A DNA stretch of 64,000 nucleotides from Dentipellis sp. KUC8613 (GCA_002286715.1 NSJX01000058.1:72075-136074); one strand, 5' to 3'. Counted from the first letter of the stretch, positions 46,198 through 57,943 are shown. Notes: generated by a model not told the origin, from the letters alone. Translations and numbers: made by a program.

Positions 46198-48587
46198 ACT
46201 GACAAGTCGATGGTAGTTTCTGACTTTCGGGGAGCGTCGAAGGTGTTTCAGAGCAACGTGACCGTCCAAGAAAACATGTCACGAGACAGTAGCCAATTAG
46301 AAGCCGTACAGGAGCTGTATAGTCGTCAGCCACCGGGTTTTGTAACACGTTTCTTGACTTAGTGCTACGTCCGGTGTCTGGTCTGGTGGGCTAGACGGCA
46401 AGTTTCTACCTCGCTTCACATCCAGTATACTATGGGTTTTTATTGCACGCCATGCGACCGCTCTTTTGCAAATCGGCGTGGACTTCTCTCGCATTGTGCA
46501 CGTATGCATCGGCATGTCAAACCGCAGGGACCAAAGTCAACCTTCCGATATCACCAATTGCTGAACGGTACGTATATCTCATTCAACGAAGAGCCTTGAA
46601 GTCAATATAGTCCATGTAGCTCGCAAATGTGATCCCGATGGGAACTTTCTCCCCAACGACGCACCTCGTCCACCTCGCGATGATACTGAAGATTGGACAC
46701 CATTTGCCGACCGTCCGTCTTTTGAATTTGCTGAATTGGTATTTGAGAAGATGGAGACGTCGGCGGGAGACATCGACCACCTGCTCAAGGTCTTTGCAGC
46801 CAAGGCCATGCTCGACGGCGGCGGCGGCGGCCTTTTCAAGGATCACAATGAACTTTATGCGGCTATCGACTCCATCCAGCATGGTGATATTCCCTGGAAG
46901 ACGTTCAAAGTCAGATACTGCGGACCTGTCACACTACAGTCTCCGTCATGGCAACGCACCACCTACATTATCCATGCTCGCGATGCTCGCGCTGTCGCCG
47001 AGCAGATGATTGGGGATCCAGACTTCGATGGGAAGTGGGATTACATCCCCTTCGAGGAATATACCGGCCCAGAGGAGCGCCGCTGGTGCAACGTCATGTC
47101 AGGTCAGTGGGCAATGAATAAAGCCGTGCGTGTTCTATTTGTGGTTATGTCGGATTTGGCTGATGACAGTGATAGGACGAGATCGCCAAAGATCCTCAGA
47201 CGCATGGGGCAATGCTTGTCGCTCCAATCCTTGGCGCCGACAAGACTGTCGTGTCAGTCCAGACAGGACAGTCAGAGTTCCATCCATTGTACATGTCACT
47301 GGCAAACATTCATGGGGACGTGCGACGTGCGCATCGAGATGCCGTCATTCCATTGGCATTTTTATCCATCCCAAAAGGTAACCATCATTCTTTTCTGTCT
47401 TTCTGCATCTCTCACGGCTTAGCAGCATCTCGCGAATACGACGACCAGGAGGAATTCAGGCGCTTTTGCAAGCAGCTATACCACACGACGATCGCCAAGG
47501 TCATGTCTCCGCTCAAACCAGCGATGACCGTGCCTGTCGTCATGCGTTGCCCAGACGGCCATTATCGCCGAGTGATCTTCGAGCTGGGGCCGTTCATTGC
47601 AGATTACCCTGAGCAGGTATACTTGGCCGGCATAGTCTCTGGGTGGTGTCCTAAGTATGTTCTATTATATCAGGCTTCACTCGCTATTCACGGCATGTCA
47701 TAGATGTCTCGCGCGGCCCACCGAGCTCCATTCTGCCGGCGACCCTCGGTTCCGTGAACTCACTGCACAGCTCAAGAATGTTTATCGCCACCGCCCGGGC
47801 GATCTCTGGGATACATGGGGGATTGTTGACGATGTCACAGTACGTGGAATGATACCATTGCCGTGTCAGGTGACTGAATAATCTTTGTCGTAGCCATTTA
47901 CGGAGTACTTTCCGCGCGCCGATATCCATGAGCTGATCACGCCAGATATCCTTCATCAGCTTGTGAAGGGTACATTCAAGGATCACCTGGTTGCATGGGT
48001 CGAAGATTATATACATGCGAACAATGAATCAAAGGTGGCGAAGTCAATCATGGACGACATAGACCGCCGGTATGTCCCCAACTCCAAGTATTGAAATTTC
48101 CTAACAGTGTATTAGAATTGCTGCAGTTCCTGGGTTTCCGGGGCTTCGTCGCTTCCCAGAAGGGCGTAACTTCAAGCAGTGGACAGGGAACGACTCAAAA
48201 GCGCTAATGAAGGTTCGCTACCATGTTCGAAACTGATTCGCATGTGTTCCTGATTAGCTGCCGCAGGTCTTCCTCCCTGCGATTTCCGGATACGTGCCGA
48301 CTCAGATGGTTCAATGTGTTGCGGCACTGTTGGATTTCTCATACCTTGCAAGGAGGTCGGCTCACAATCTAAGTACGTTGAAAGCCATGAAGAATGCACT
48401 CGCGCGTTTCCATGCAACACGTACCATTTTCCTTACCACCAACATCCGAGCCGATTTCGCCCTCCCCCGTCAGCATGCACTGGTCCATTACGTCCGGAAT
48501 ATCGAGCTTTTCGGCTCGCTCAACGGCCTCTGCTCATCGATCACCGAGTCAAAGCACATCCGTGCCGTGAAGCGGCCATGGCGCCGG

Positions 48588-48617
48588 CATCAGGAAAAAC
48601 CCCCCCTCTAATTAGCA
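48588..48617 (+). repeat. Left terminal inverted repeat
   Basis: Begins CATCAGGAAAAACC and continues through CTCTAATTAGC. It pairs with 51356-51385 with about one mismatch in 30. Confidence 0.85.
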
Positions 48618-51355
48618 TCTAATTTGCCCCTCTGAAGCAAATTAGAGGCAAATTAGAGATCTGCTAATTAGCTGCTAATTAGCTGCTAATAAGCAGTCAA
48701 TTAGACATACATTAGCTTCATCAACCCAAATCAACTGAACCCAACCCAATATATCTTCTAGTACAGCTTTTGTCTGATTTGCAGTGACTCAGAGGATGTT
48801 TTCAGAGTTATGTGTCATTACTACATTCTACAACAATACATCATACATACAGGAGATATGAGTAATGGATAAGTCCGGCAAGTTCAGCAGCTTTTGGGCA
48901 GACTGCCGGAAGTGCCAGACTGTCACGCTTGCCTACATGACATGGATGGCGGGCGCAAAATGGGCGCAACGGCGGAAGAACAGCGCGATACGGAAGGGCA
49001 CGAGGGGCGCGATGAACGGGGGGATAGAGGCGCATGAACGCGCGGGCGGCGCGAATGGGCACGAGCCAGGGGAGAACAAACGGGCGTAACAGCGCGAGAC
49101 AGGCGCGACGATGCCTCAACGAACAGGGCAACGACGACGCGAAGGGGCACGAGACGAAAAAACGACGAAGGAGCGCGACAGCGGCGCAACGAATGGGATG
49201 GCAGAGGGACGGTGATGGTGCGAACAGGGCGCGAAGGACGAGAAGGCGCATGGACGCGAGTGGCGCGAAGGTGCACGGGCGGCGCGAACGGGCGCAAGAC
49301 GCTGGACAAGGAAGGGGCGCGACGGCGCGACGGCGACGCAAACAAAGCACGAGGGGCGCGACAGCGCGAGTCAGGTGCAACAACGGCGTGACGGGAGGTG
49401 CGAAGAGGGCGTGACGGGGGGCGCGAAGAGGGCGCGAATAGGACGCGAAGGGGCAAGGGGCGAGACGGCGCGAAAACGCGCGAACACGGTGTGAGGAGCG
49501 CGAGAAGCACGCGACGGCGGCGACGGCGCGACGGGGCGCGACGGCAATGCGAGGCGGACACGATGGCGGCGCGACGAAGGGGCGGTGGCGGTATGAACAG
49601 GGCGCGATGAGCGCAACGATGGGGCAACACGGGGGCGACGGCGCGAGACTGTTGCGAGGGGCGTGAGGGCACGAGGGGCGCGAGGGCGCGAAGGCGTGAG
49701 GGGCGCGAGATGGCGCGAACAGGGCGTGAGGGGCGCGAGAAGAGCGCGAGGGGCGGGACAGCGCGCGGGCATGACGACAGACGGGGATAGCGACGGCGCG
49801 AGATGGCTACGGGGCGACAGCGGCGCGAGGGACGCAGGGGGCGAAGAGGGCGTGAGGAGCGCACGGGCACGACGAGAAGGGCACGACAAGGGTACGACGG
49901 AGCGTGTCGGAGTTCGAGCGCCGATCGTCGGAGATTGCTGTGCGGGCGTCGGAGCTGTATTCTTGACAGTCTCCGATTCATTCGAGCTCGCCACGTCACG
50001 ATCTCTTCTCCCCTCTGTCTTATCCATCCACCTCCGCAGTCCTCTCGCTCGTCCCTGTCGCCCCACACCTGCCGCCGCTTCCGTTTACCGCTCGCCCCGT
50101 AACCTCGCCACGCCCTTACAACCTCCCGGCCGTATTCGCGTTTCTCGCAGTTTGGCGTCGCGTTTGCGCGCTACCTTGTCCCCCCTCGCTCCTCCGCGAA
50201 CTCGACGCACCCCAGCAGCGATGCCATCGCGCCTTGCCCTCACGCGCTTCGCGCCGCCTCACTACAGGGCATTAACAGCACGAGAAGGCCTATCGGTGCG
50301 TACCCTCTCCACATGCCCTTTCCCGTGCAATTCTCCTCCTGCACGCACACGCCCTCTCGCATCCGATCCCCGAGTCACCCCCGAGCCTCTCGCTCTCGGG
50401 CGCCCCGGCGCCCTCTCACGTGCTTGTGCCGTCTTTCGGTGCGCGTGCCCGCCCGCTGCCGCCTCCCGCGCGCAACTCTGCCCGCCCTCACATCTTGTCC
50501 ACATTCCCGCCTGCGGCTGGATTCTTTCCTGCGCGCAGCTCTAGATCATGTGCCCGCCCGTCTGCTCGTGTTTCCCATGTTGCGGACTATGTCTCTCGTG
50601 CATACAAGGGTTCATCGCCGTCTCACTCGCTTCCCCACATACGTCATCGTGCTGCCGCCGCGTCCTTGTAGCCTTTGTGTGGATGCACGCCGTCGCCCTA
50701 CCTCTCCATCGCTCGGGTCTCGTCCATTGGTGCTCGTATGCGCCTTCCGCGCCGTCTGTACCGTTGTGTCCCCCTCACATATCGTGTGGCCCGTGCCCCG
50801 CTCCGGGTCACGGCCACGCTCTCATGTGGCCGTTGTCCGCCCACTTGCCCTTCCGCGCTCGTCGCTGCTCTGTCCTCAACCCAGCACTGTTGTATGTCTC
50901 CATTCTATGCACCCTGGCTAGGTATATATGCACAGCCTAGTGTGTGCTCTTTTCTCCATCAGCATATCCCTCTCATCATACCCTTCTAATTGATTGAATC
51001 TCTATTTGCTCTGTGTTTCTGTATGATGTCTGTAGTCTCCATTCTTGTATTATGTAGTCTACCTTATGATGAAAATATACCTGAATGATCTCATTACTGT
51101 CTCTGAAAGTGACCTATGCATAGTCAATTGTGTGATAAATCCACTCTGTTCAGCAGCAATATGCATCTAATTTGCCTCTAATGTGCCTCTCATTTGCCTC
51201 TAATATGCCTCTATTGTGCATCTAATGCCATGTCTAATTAGCAGCAAATTTTCCAAAATGATGTGTTAAACACTTATATTATTAGCATCTAATTTGCTTC
51301 TAATTAGCAAAGCTTCTAATTAGCATCTAATTTGCTGAAAATCAGGAAAATTAGC

Positions 51356-51385
51356 AGCTAATTAGAGGGGAGGTTTTTCCTGATG
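51356..51385 (-). repeat. Right terminal inverted repeat
   Basis: Read on the minus strand it begins CATCAGGAAAAACC, then TCCCCTCTAATTAGC. It is followed by GG of the target duplication. Confidence 0.85.
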
Positions 51386-52546
51386 GGTCCAACAAGTACA
51401 ATGCCCTCGCGCAGATGCTTCGCACTAACTCTCGCTTACTCAAGCTCGCAAACGCACGCATCGAGTTTGGGCGGCGTGGTATGCTCAAGGGGGACGTCAC
51501 CAGCCACGCGCTGAAACAAGTCGATCCAGGTGGGACCAACAGCGACAGCGGTGAAGACGACGATGGCAACAACGGCATCGGAGGCGAAGGCAGACATGGT
51601 TGTGGTGGAGGTAGCGGTGAAGATAACGGTGACGACGGTGATGGCAACGACGGCAGTGGTGATGACGAAGGTGATAATGGTGGCGGCAGAGATGCAGGAG
51701 ATGGTTTTGACGTGGCTGGCGTCGATGGTGAACCTGTCCAATCAATCACGGAGCTTCCGAAGCGTCAGGGTAAGTCATGTAGCATTCCGATCTACTCAAG
51801 ACTAACGAGTCATCTCTGCAGTGTCTACACGCTCCATCGATGCGCTAGCGACAGAATTACACCAACCCAATCTCCTAGAGCTGATCCGTCGGTTTCTGTG
51901 GGATCAGTGCTACGACGGTGATGACATCAGCGGTGAACACGCACTCATCGGTGACTGCCCTGTATTCGTAGGTTCTGTTCGCACGTACCGAACGGCGACA
52001 TCAACATTCTATGCTCCGAGTGAGCTTGCGGGCTCGGGTGGTATGCACCGCGAGCTCCTACGCAGTGTGGCATCCTGGTACAACGGCTACGGGCGATATG
52101 ATACAGTGCTGATCCAAGCAGGCGACAGCACGGATCGCATGGGGGGTATGCTTGTTGGTCGAGTCCGTGCATTCTTGGCCTTCACGCATGACAAAGTGCG
52201 CTACCCATGTGCGTTGGTTGACTGGTTTGTACCTTACGGGGCACGACCAGATGCTGTGACGGGACTGTGGAAGGTCTTTCCTGACGGGACAACAGGGCTC
52301 ATGCATCTTTCATCCATAATTCGGGCATGTCATTTGATAGGTGTTTGGGGTGAGACACGAGTGCCACCAGACTTTCATTTTACCTATACACTTGATACAT
52401 TTGATTGCTTCTACCTTAATAGATATGCAGATTACCATGCTCACGAGATAATACCAGGTTTATATTAGTTTTGGTGCTACTCGAAATCCTATGATACATA
52501 ATGTCATCACGTCGTGCAATATCTACTTGCCTGAGACCTCTGACGG

Positions 52547-52595
52547 CCCTGAGAGGTCTGAGAGTATTTCGTCAGATCTCTCAGACCTTTCAGGG
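52547..52595. repeat. Hairpin at the right edge of the mobile region
   Basis: CCCTGAGAGGTCTGAGAG (52547-52564) pairs with CTCTCAGACCTTTCAGGG (52578-52595) with one mismatch and a 13-nt loop. It lies about 80 bp after the transposase stop. It shares CCTGAGAG-like words with the hairpin at 43274. Confidence 0.7.
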
Positions 52596-52881
52596 TCTGC
52601 ACTTTTGCTGATGCAACGAGCCCGCCGTACTGCCGGTACTAGTCTCGCACGTCCCCGCACTCTCCTGCAAAGGGACTGTGAAAGAGCCGTTGTGTTTATT
52701 TTCTACTGATCAACTTCATCGAGCACCCATTCACTGGTCATGACGCCCAAGCTGCAACAATGAATTCCGGATACTATACAGGTCACCTCTCCGACTTACC
52801 CGCTCAAGTGCCTTAGAGCAGAATTCACTTGTCTCAGCTCGGTATAGTAATGATACATCAAACATCAAGGGCACACCGTGA

Positions 52882-53510
52882 CTAGGGTTCGATGACATGC
52901 TCCTGCCTGTACAGTCTCCAATCCGCAAAGTTCTCGTCCACGAGCTCCTCAACAATCCTCCAATCCCGACACACCCGCTCGCGGCCAACCACTCGGACCT
53001 CCTCCCACCCCTGCCGAGTGGCCGCCCAGCCAGGATCCTCGAGCGTCCCGTCTGCCGCACAGAGGATCTGCTGCCGGAGGTAATTGAAGCAATGTTGCAG
53101 GTGGGCGTCTGCAGGGAGACGCTTGGCGATGGAGCGGGAGATGAATGTGAGGCAATGGCGCTGGTGCGACATCGCCAGTGCGAAGATGCGGCGGTGTTCT
53201 CCTAGGCGCACGTAGCCCCAGTCGGTGGGGAGCGTCTGCCACCACGCGCTGGCGGAAGCGTTGTCGACCATGAGTCGAGCGGAGTCTTCTACCGTGTAAA
53301 CGATATCTGGAAGGACGAGCGGTGTGTATGGACCTGTTGCCTTTGCAGGCGGGTGGAAGGGGAAATCATCGCCGTGATATTGTAGCTGCTGCCCTGTAGA
53401 TCAGATGAGCACATGTATCTTTCAGAGGGGGTACTGAGATGAAGTGGCACTTCTTGTACCACTGCGACGATAAGCAAAGTGCCCGCGACCCTGGACGTTG
53501 CACAAGGCAT
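52882..53510 (-). CDS. UstYa-like (DUF3328) protein, both HxxHC motifs intact
   Basis: Two exons (53510-53435 and 53393-52882) give 195 residues. The first exon codes a hydrophobic N-terminus (MPCATSRVAGTLLIVAVVQE), a signal peptide or anchor. The second holds YHGDDFPFHPP, ASAWWQTLPTDWGYVRLG, the first motif HQRHC (in LAMSHQRHCLTFI) and the second HLQHC (in HLQHCFNYLRQQILCAAD), ending VCRDWRIVEELVDEN. This is the UstYa layout. Family members catalyse oxidative cyclisation in fungal peptide pathways such as ustiloxin. A second copy is at 56692-57254 with the same intron position. The substrate is unknown; solitary UstYa-like genes are common in Agaricomycetes, so pathway membership is inference. 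Confidence 0.85.
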
Positions 53511-53851
53511 GTTTCGATGCCGAAGTCACAATGGCTCAGCGAGTGCGCACAAAGACTTCGAACGCACCAATTAATTCGTTATCTGTGGGATGATACGCAT
53601 GGAAGAGTCGGTAGAAGAGAAGCGCCGCATTCAGGACAGCGAGGACATATACTGCGTTTGTCGCCACAATGACGGGTGACGTTCCGACTCGAATGTACAT
53701 GGAGTTTGAACGGGGAAGGGAAAGGAACCAGCTCCTGCACTTCTCCCACACGGGGGCATTTATAACACCGGGGTCCATAACAAAATAAATGCAAACAGCA
53801 TAGAGAAGCCAGGGGAAACAAACTTACAAACACGCAACCGATCCAATAAGT

Positions 53852-55070
53852 CTACGGTTTATCCCCCAAACTGGTGCTCATAGTACGCAGTAGATGCACT
53901 TCCTTCACAACGCCACCACCGAGGTTGTCCACCGTCCCCCGTGTGTCCTCGTCGCTGCTTCCCGGAGCTCGCCGAGCGTCGAAATGGATTGTTGTCATTT
54001 CAGTCTGAGAAGTCTCGGGATTCCAGGCCTTCATCGTCGCAATTCTGTACACGATGAGTGTCGGAGAGATGACCTGAAAACATTATTATGAGCTCGCATT
54101 CAGATATAAGCATAAGACGCTCACCTGAACTCCCGCCAAGATCGGCAGGAAAAGAAGCGATGCGTGGCTGTTTCCCCCGTACGTCCCAATAAACAGAAGG
54201 GATGCGACGGCGTATATCATGGAGCTCTCGACGAAGATCGCGGCGATGGATGCATAGGGAACCGAGGAAGCATGTTCCGGCCCTAGGACCTTGACCAGCG
54301 CCCACCTGTAGGATAGCAAGCGCCACGCAGTGAGGATCGTGACGATTATGTTGAATGCGGCGGCAAGAGAAAAATAGGGAAGGCCAAAGTCGATGCTGAC
54401 TTTGGTCCATAGGGAAGCGCCTGGGCGAGAGGCTTGGAAGAGAACGAGGATGCCGGTCGCTGACACGCAAAACTCAGAATTTTGAACATGCAAGAAGCTT
54501 AGCTTGTCTTACCTATGGACGCCAAATAAATGAGAATAGGAAGTGCGACAAATACCGAGTGTAAGCGGAATATTGCGACGCAGCGATAGAGCTGAACGCG
54601 AATGAGCACACGGAGCGACAGATGCATGATACAATACCCACCAGAAATGCATCCGCAATCCATTCGGCGACCACGAACGCCGCATTTGGGATGACCCAGG
54701 TTGCAGTGGAATACTCAGCACCCTCGTACGCCTCTGGGCCACCGGGAAATTCGCGGTTGTCTACAAAGGAGATAACTTGGGTGCGTATGTCGAAGGCGAG
54801 ATAAAGCAGGGCCAGGATAAACAGAGTGGTAATGAAAGTCAAGAGAAACCAGTCCTTCAAGGCTTTGCCAGTCTTCCGAATGAGCGCGTTGAAGGTCAAA
54901 ACATAGATTATGAGTGCGGCACCTGTCGGGTCACGATGAAAGACCGTGTAGTAAAGGCGCATTCTGTACGCACCAAATGTGATATTGCCGAGACATGTAC
55001 CGACAAACTCAGCTCGTTCCTCCCAAAGAGTATCGGCAGGGAGAAGTGGACGGTTCGGATTTGAAGACAT
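53852..55070 (-). CDS. Multi-pass (about seven-helix) membrane protein
   Basis: Starts at 55070 (MSSNPNRPLLPADTLWEER), with exons joining as ...DAFLVGI|LYRCVAIF..., ...LIYLASI|ATGILVLF... and ...FLPILAGVQ|VISPTLIVYRIATMKAW. Hydrophobic segments are TFGAYRMRLYYTVF with LIIYVLTFNALI, WFLLTFITTLFILALLYLAF, WVIPNAAFVVAEWIADAFLV, FVALPILIYLASI, LPYFSLAAAFNIIVTILTAW, SSMIYAVASLLFIGTY and LLFLPILAGVQVISPTLIVY. The C-terminal tail is hydrophilic and Asp/Thr-rich. The LYRC motif and layout match a large unnamed seven-helix family of Agaricomycetes, receptor-like in shape but without known ligand. It lies between the two UstYa-like genes on the same strand. Confidence 0.8.
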
Positions 55071-55109
55071 TGTTGCGAGCCGTTACGCAGCTGCCCTGAC
55101 TTGAAGCGA

Positions 55110-55115
55110 TTTATA
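55110..55115 (-). promoter_or_regulatory. TATA box of the membrane-protein gene
   Basis: TATAAA on the minus strand, 40 bp upstream of the start codon at 55070. Confidence 0.45.
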
Positions 55116-55511
55116 AGACTGCGTATGCACGTCGAAAGTGTACGACCGGACCTACTGAGAAAGATCAATCTAGTATCCGGCTCTTGCAACTCTCCGTGCA
55201 ATTCCTCTGGGTATTTACAGAACCGTACTTACTGCAAACATCCCTGCAGCGATCCCATGATAGGGCAGCCTGATTGATGCTGATGATGCCATGTAAGGGT
55301 CCCAAGATATGTTTTGTCAAGAGTCAGCGATAGCGACTCAATTATGTTCTGATATCCACCCGGAAGCATTCTGACATCAAACCTAGGTGCAGGACGAAAC
55401 CGGCAATCGTCCTTGGACTGACACCAGGCTTCTCCGTGTCGTGGGACAGATATAGCGGCATGCTCCTGGACCGCGACGGAATTCATCGTCTTGTCAGGTC
55501 CCCTGCTCACG

Positions 55512-56494
55512 ATGTCAGACGCAAAGATCACCGAAGGAAAGATCGCCTTCCCATACAATGGAGAAACGTTTGAGACGTACTACAAGCTCGTCGGAGACAT
55601 CACACCTACCTCCCTCCCACCTCTCATCGTCGTCCATGGCGCGCCTGGCACCTCCCACGACTACCTCGTCCCCATCGCTGACCTCGCCGCCGGCCCATCG
55701 CCCCGTCCTGTCCTCTTCTACGACCAAATCGGATCCTCCCGCTCAACTCACCTCCCCGACAAGCCCGACGAGTTCTGGTCCTTCGAGCTCTTCATCGCAG
55801 AGCTGCAGAATATCGTGCGCCACTTCCAAGTCGAAGATGCGTACCACTTGCTCGGCCATTCCTGGGGTGGGATGATCGTGGCAGAGCTCGTCGTCCGGCA
55901 TCATCCGAAGGGCCTCAAGAGCATCGTTCTCGCGAATACCCTCGCCGACGCAGCGTCGTACAACGCCAAGATAAAGGAACTGGAGTGGGCTTTGCCAGGA
56001 GGTGTTGGCGACACGATCAAGAAGCATGAGCAGGAGGGCACGACGAACGATCCCGAGTACAAGCAAGCAGTCATGGTCTTCTATCAGACGCACGCGTGCA
56101 GGGTGAAGCCGTTCCCGAAGGAGATCCTTTTCACGCTATCGCAGCAGGCAGGAGATGGCGAACGCATTTGGGCTGCTCTGTGGGTTCAGTTTCGCGTACA
56201 GCTTACAATTGCGAGAGGCTCACCTTGACGGGTATGCACAGCGAGAAGTCCATATTCAACGATATCTGGGACTTCCGTGACCAGATCCACCTCATCGACG
56301 CTCCGGGCCTGCTCATCAACGGAGAGTATGATTACATGGCAGACAATGTCTGTGGGCCGTTCTTCTGGAAGATGAACAGGATCAAGTGGGTCAAGTTTGC
56401 TGAATCTTCACATATGCCGCATTGGGAGGAGCGGGTACGATACATGGACGTTCTTCGCACTTTCCTTAGCTTGTGGGACCGGAGTGTTGTTTGA
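55512..56494 (+). pseudogene. Proline iminopeptidase-like alpha/beta hydrolase with a frame break
   Basis: The preferred start is MSDAKITEGKIAF at 55512; Met 55491 is in frame. The family landmarks are the HGAPG oxyanion motif (usually HGGPG), LFYDQIGSSRSTHLPDKPDE, the nucleophile elbow GHSWGGM, ACRVKPFPKEI, the acid in LLINGEYDYMAD and the His in AESSHMPHWEERVRYMDV. They place it in the fungal proline iminopeptidase / L-amino-acid amidase group, cytosolic enzymes removing N-terminal residues. The frame runs to 56228, while the conserved end (LTLTGMHSEKSIF...) is in another frame. The switch lies at about 56165-56215, where the conserved MNGPSEF segment should be. A 38-base GTGGGT...GAG intron would fit the frame but is unusually short and deletes that motif. 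Frameshift, sequencing error or odd intron remain open. Confidence 0.7.
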
Positions 56495-56691
56495 AAGAGA
56501 AGCAGAATCGATATCGGTAGAGTTACGAAGGCAACAACACAGATGTGAATTCAATCGTATAAGAGAAGATAGAATCGCAACGCGTCTGCCAACGACTGCT
56601 TCAAACTTGCCCGGCCCGGAGCCGCTCCGACCACCTCGCCTCAAGACCACGACTTCAAACATTCTGTTGGTGCATTTTTTCCAGCCAAGCG

Positions 56692-57254
56692 CTACTCTAC
56701 AAGGTCGTACAAAACTCTCCAGTCCTGGCAGACATATCCTCCTCTCGTCAAATCTGTTATCTTCGGGCCTATATCCGACCGCACTGACTCCAGGTGCGTG
56801 TTCGCCTGACACATACTCATCTGACGGAGGTAGTTCATGCAGTGATGCACAAGCCCGTCGCCCGCGTGCTCCTCATCTACCAGGGCCAAGCGTAGGATAT
56901 CAAGGCACTGAAGCTGATGAAACATGGCGATGGTGAATGGACGCCGGCGAGGACCGAGATAAACGGTTCCATTGCTGGTGCCCGGGATGAGCGCGCGCCA
57001 CTCTTTTGCACCGGCAGCCGTGTCGAGCGCATATCGATGAGTGTCTTCGGGATACATGAAAACCTTCCATGCTTCGTTCGCATGTGGCGGCCAGGTATAG
57101 GGATAGTCGTCGTCGATCCAGCCTAGTAGGATCCCGAGTAAGTGCGTGTCATGCTATCTCGTAGGAAACTCTTACTATAGTCTGCGTGAGATATCTGACC
57201 CAGAGCAACTCTCGAACACATAAGGGTTACGATCAAACTGATTCGTGAAAACAT
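56692..57254 (-). CDS. UstYa-like (DUF3328) protein with altered His motifs
   Basis: Two exons (57254-57176 and 57122-56692) give 169 residues. The first codes a signal-like N-terminus (MFSRISLIVTLMCSRVALGQ) and splices to WIDDDYPYTWPPHANEAW, the DYP segment of the family. MFHQLQCLDILRLAL stands where HxxHC is expected, with Gln for the second His. GLVHHCMNYLRQMSMCQANT stands at the second motif, with Leu for the first His. The end VCQDWRVLYDLVE is typical. The intron position and two-exon form equal those of the copy at 52882-53510. Loss of a His in each motif may make it a non-catalytic partner, as heteromeric UstYa pairs are known. Decay is also possible. Confidence 0.8.
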
Positions 57255-57943
57255 CGCCGGGCTACAAGGATCGGTGTCAGAGAAATATTCTCGACAACGT
57301 ACGTCCCACTTACCCGCTACTTCCAGTCTTTGGGATTGGCGGATCTACCGCAAGCCCACGTCGCCCCGCTCAAATGTAGAATCTTACCGCCAGTAGCCTC
57401 GGAAGGCCTCCCGAGCTCTCCTACGATTGCACCCACGCGCACGCCCTCGCCCCATTCGGAAGAAATCATCAAACAACCCCTCTTGGGCCCTCCGCATATG
57501 CGGTTCCCTTCTGGCGACCCTGACCGAAACTCACAAGGAGGTCAGTAGAACGCATCCATCATAATGCCGGGCCCACTGACGGTGCCAAGGACTGAGGTTT
57601 GGACTGGGAAGCAAGTGCCCGGAAGCTTTGTGGCGAGCACCGGTCAGGGTCCTGACCGCCAACAGCAGGCACGCACAAGCAGGCCATGTCCTCTCAATCT
57701 CGGCAGGGTCCAATGCTTCTGGGGATTGAACGCATCAGATATCTCTTCTGATTCTCTGAACCCTCTATCTAGGTCGTCCCTGACGCCCGAGCTGTGATCC
57801 CGCACATTGTAAACCGCGCACGTGTGAGGGAGTAGTCCATAATGACGACGACGCCACCGCGGTACCACCACAAGAGCGGCGCGGAGTATGATAACGTCCA
57901 AAAAAAAGACAGGGTAGAGAGCGCGTGACGGACGAGCCTGTAG
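57255..57943. other. Gap before the small peptide gene, nothing recognised
   Basis: About 690 bp upstream of two diverging starts, that of the UstYa-like copy 2 and that of the small peptide. No coding signal is seen. Confidence 0.35.

Larger units (their letters stand above)
48588..51385. mobile_element. 2.8-kb non-autonomous TIR element inserted in the transposase
   Basis: Ends are near-perfect inverted repeats: both read inward CATCAGGAAAAACC, a C/T difference, then CCCCTCTAATTAGC. The host dinucleotide GG stands on both sides (48586-48587 and 51386-51387). Deleting the element and one GG joins CGG to TCC and restores the transposase frame. Subterminal regions are AT-rich with many TAATTAGC, CTAATTTGC and CTAATTAGC words on both sides (48605-48700 and 51160-51360). 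The interior is GC-rich minisatellite-like DNA with no recognisable transposase, so it needs one from elsewhere. The 2-bp duplication and subterminal repeats recall CACTA-like superfamilies, but the class is not certain. Confidence 0.88.
46432..52468 (+). pseudogene. Plavaka-type transposase, split by an inserted element
   Basis: The N-terminus is a C2H2 zinc finger, CTPCDRSFANRRGLLSHCAR then MH (C-x2-C-x12-H-x4-H). The core follows over about nine exons: [73 protein letters not shown]. Asp of GADKT, Asp of PDILHQL and Glu of ITESKH are the likely DDE triad of this KDZ/CACTA-like group. At 48587 the frame enters a foreign element and meets a stop 24 bases later. Homology resumes at 51388 (SNKYNALAQML...), continues through an acidic Gly/Asp linker and a final region (FYAPSELAGSGGMHRELLRS, YPCALVDWF) to the stop at 52466-52468. 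Apart from the insertion I see no other break, so inactivation looks recent. Confidence 0.85.

Noticed and set aside
48923..50068. 381-codon minus-strand ORF in the inserted element
   Set aside because: Arg/Pro/Ser/Ala low-complexity product of GC-rich repeat DNA; other frames of the same stretch are open too. No domain.
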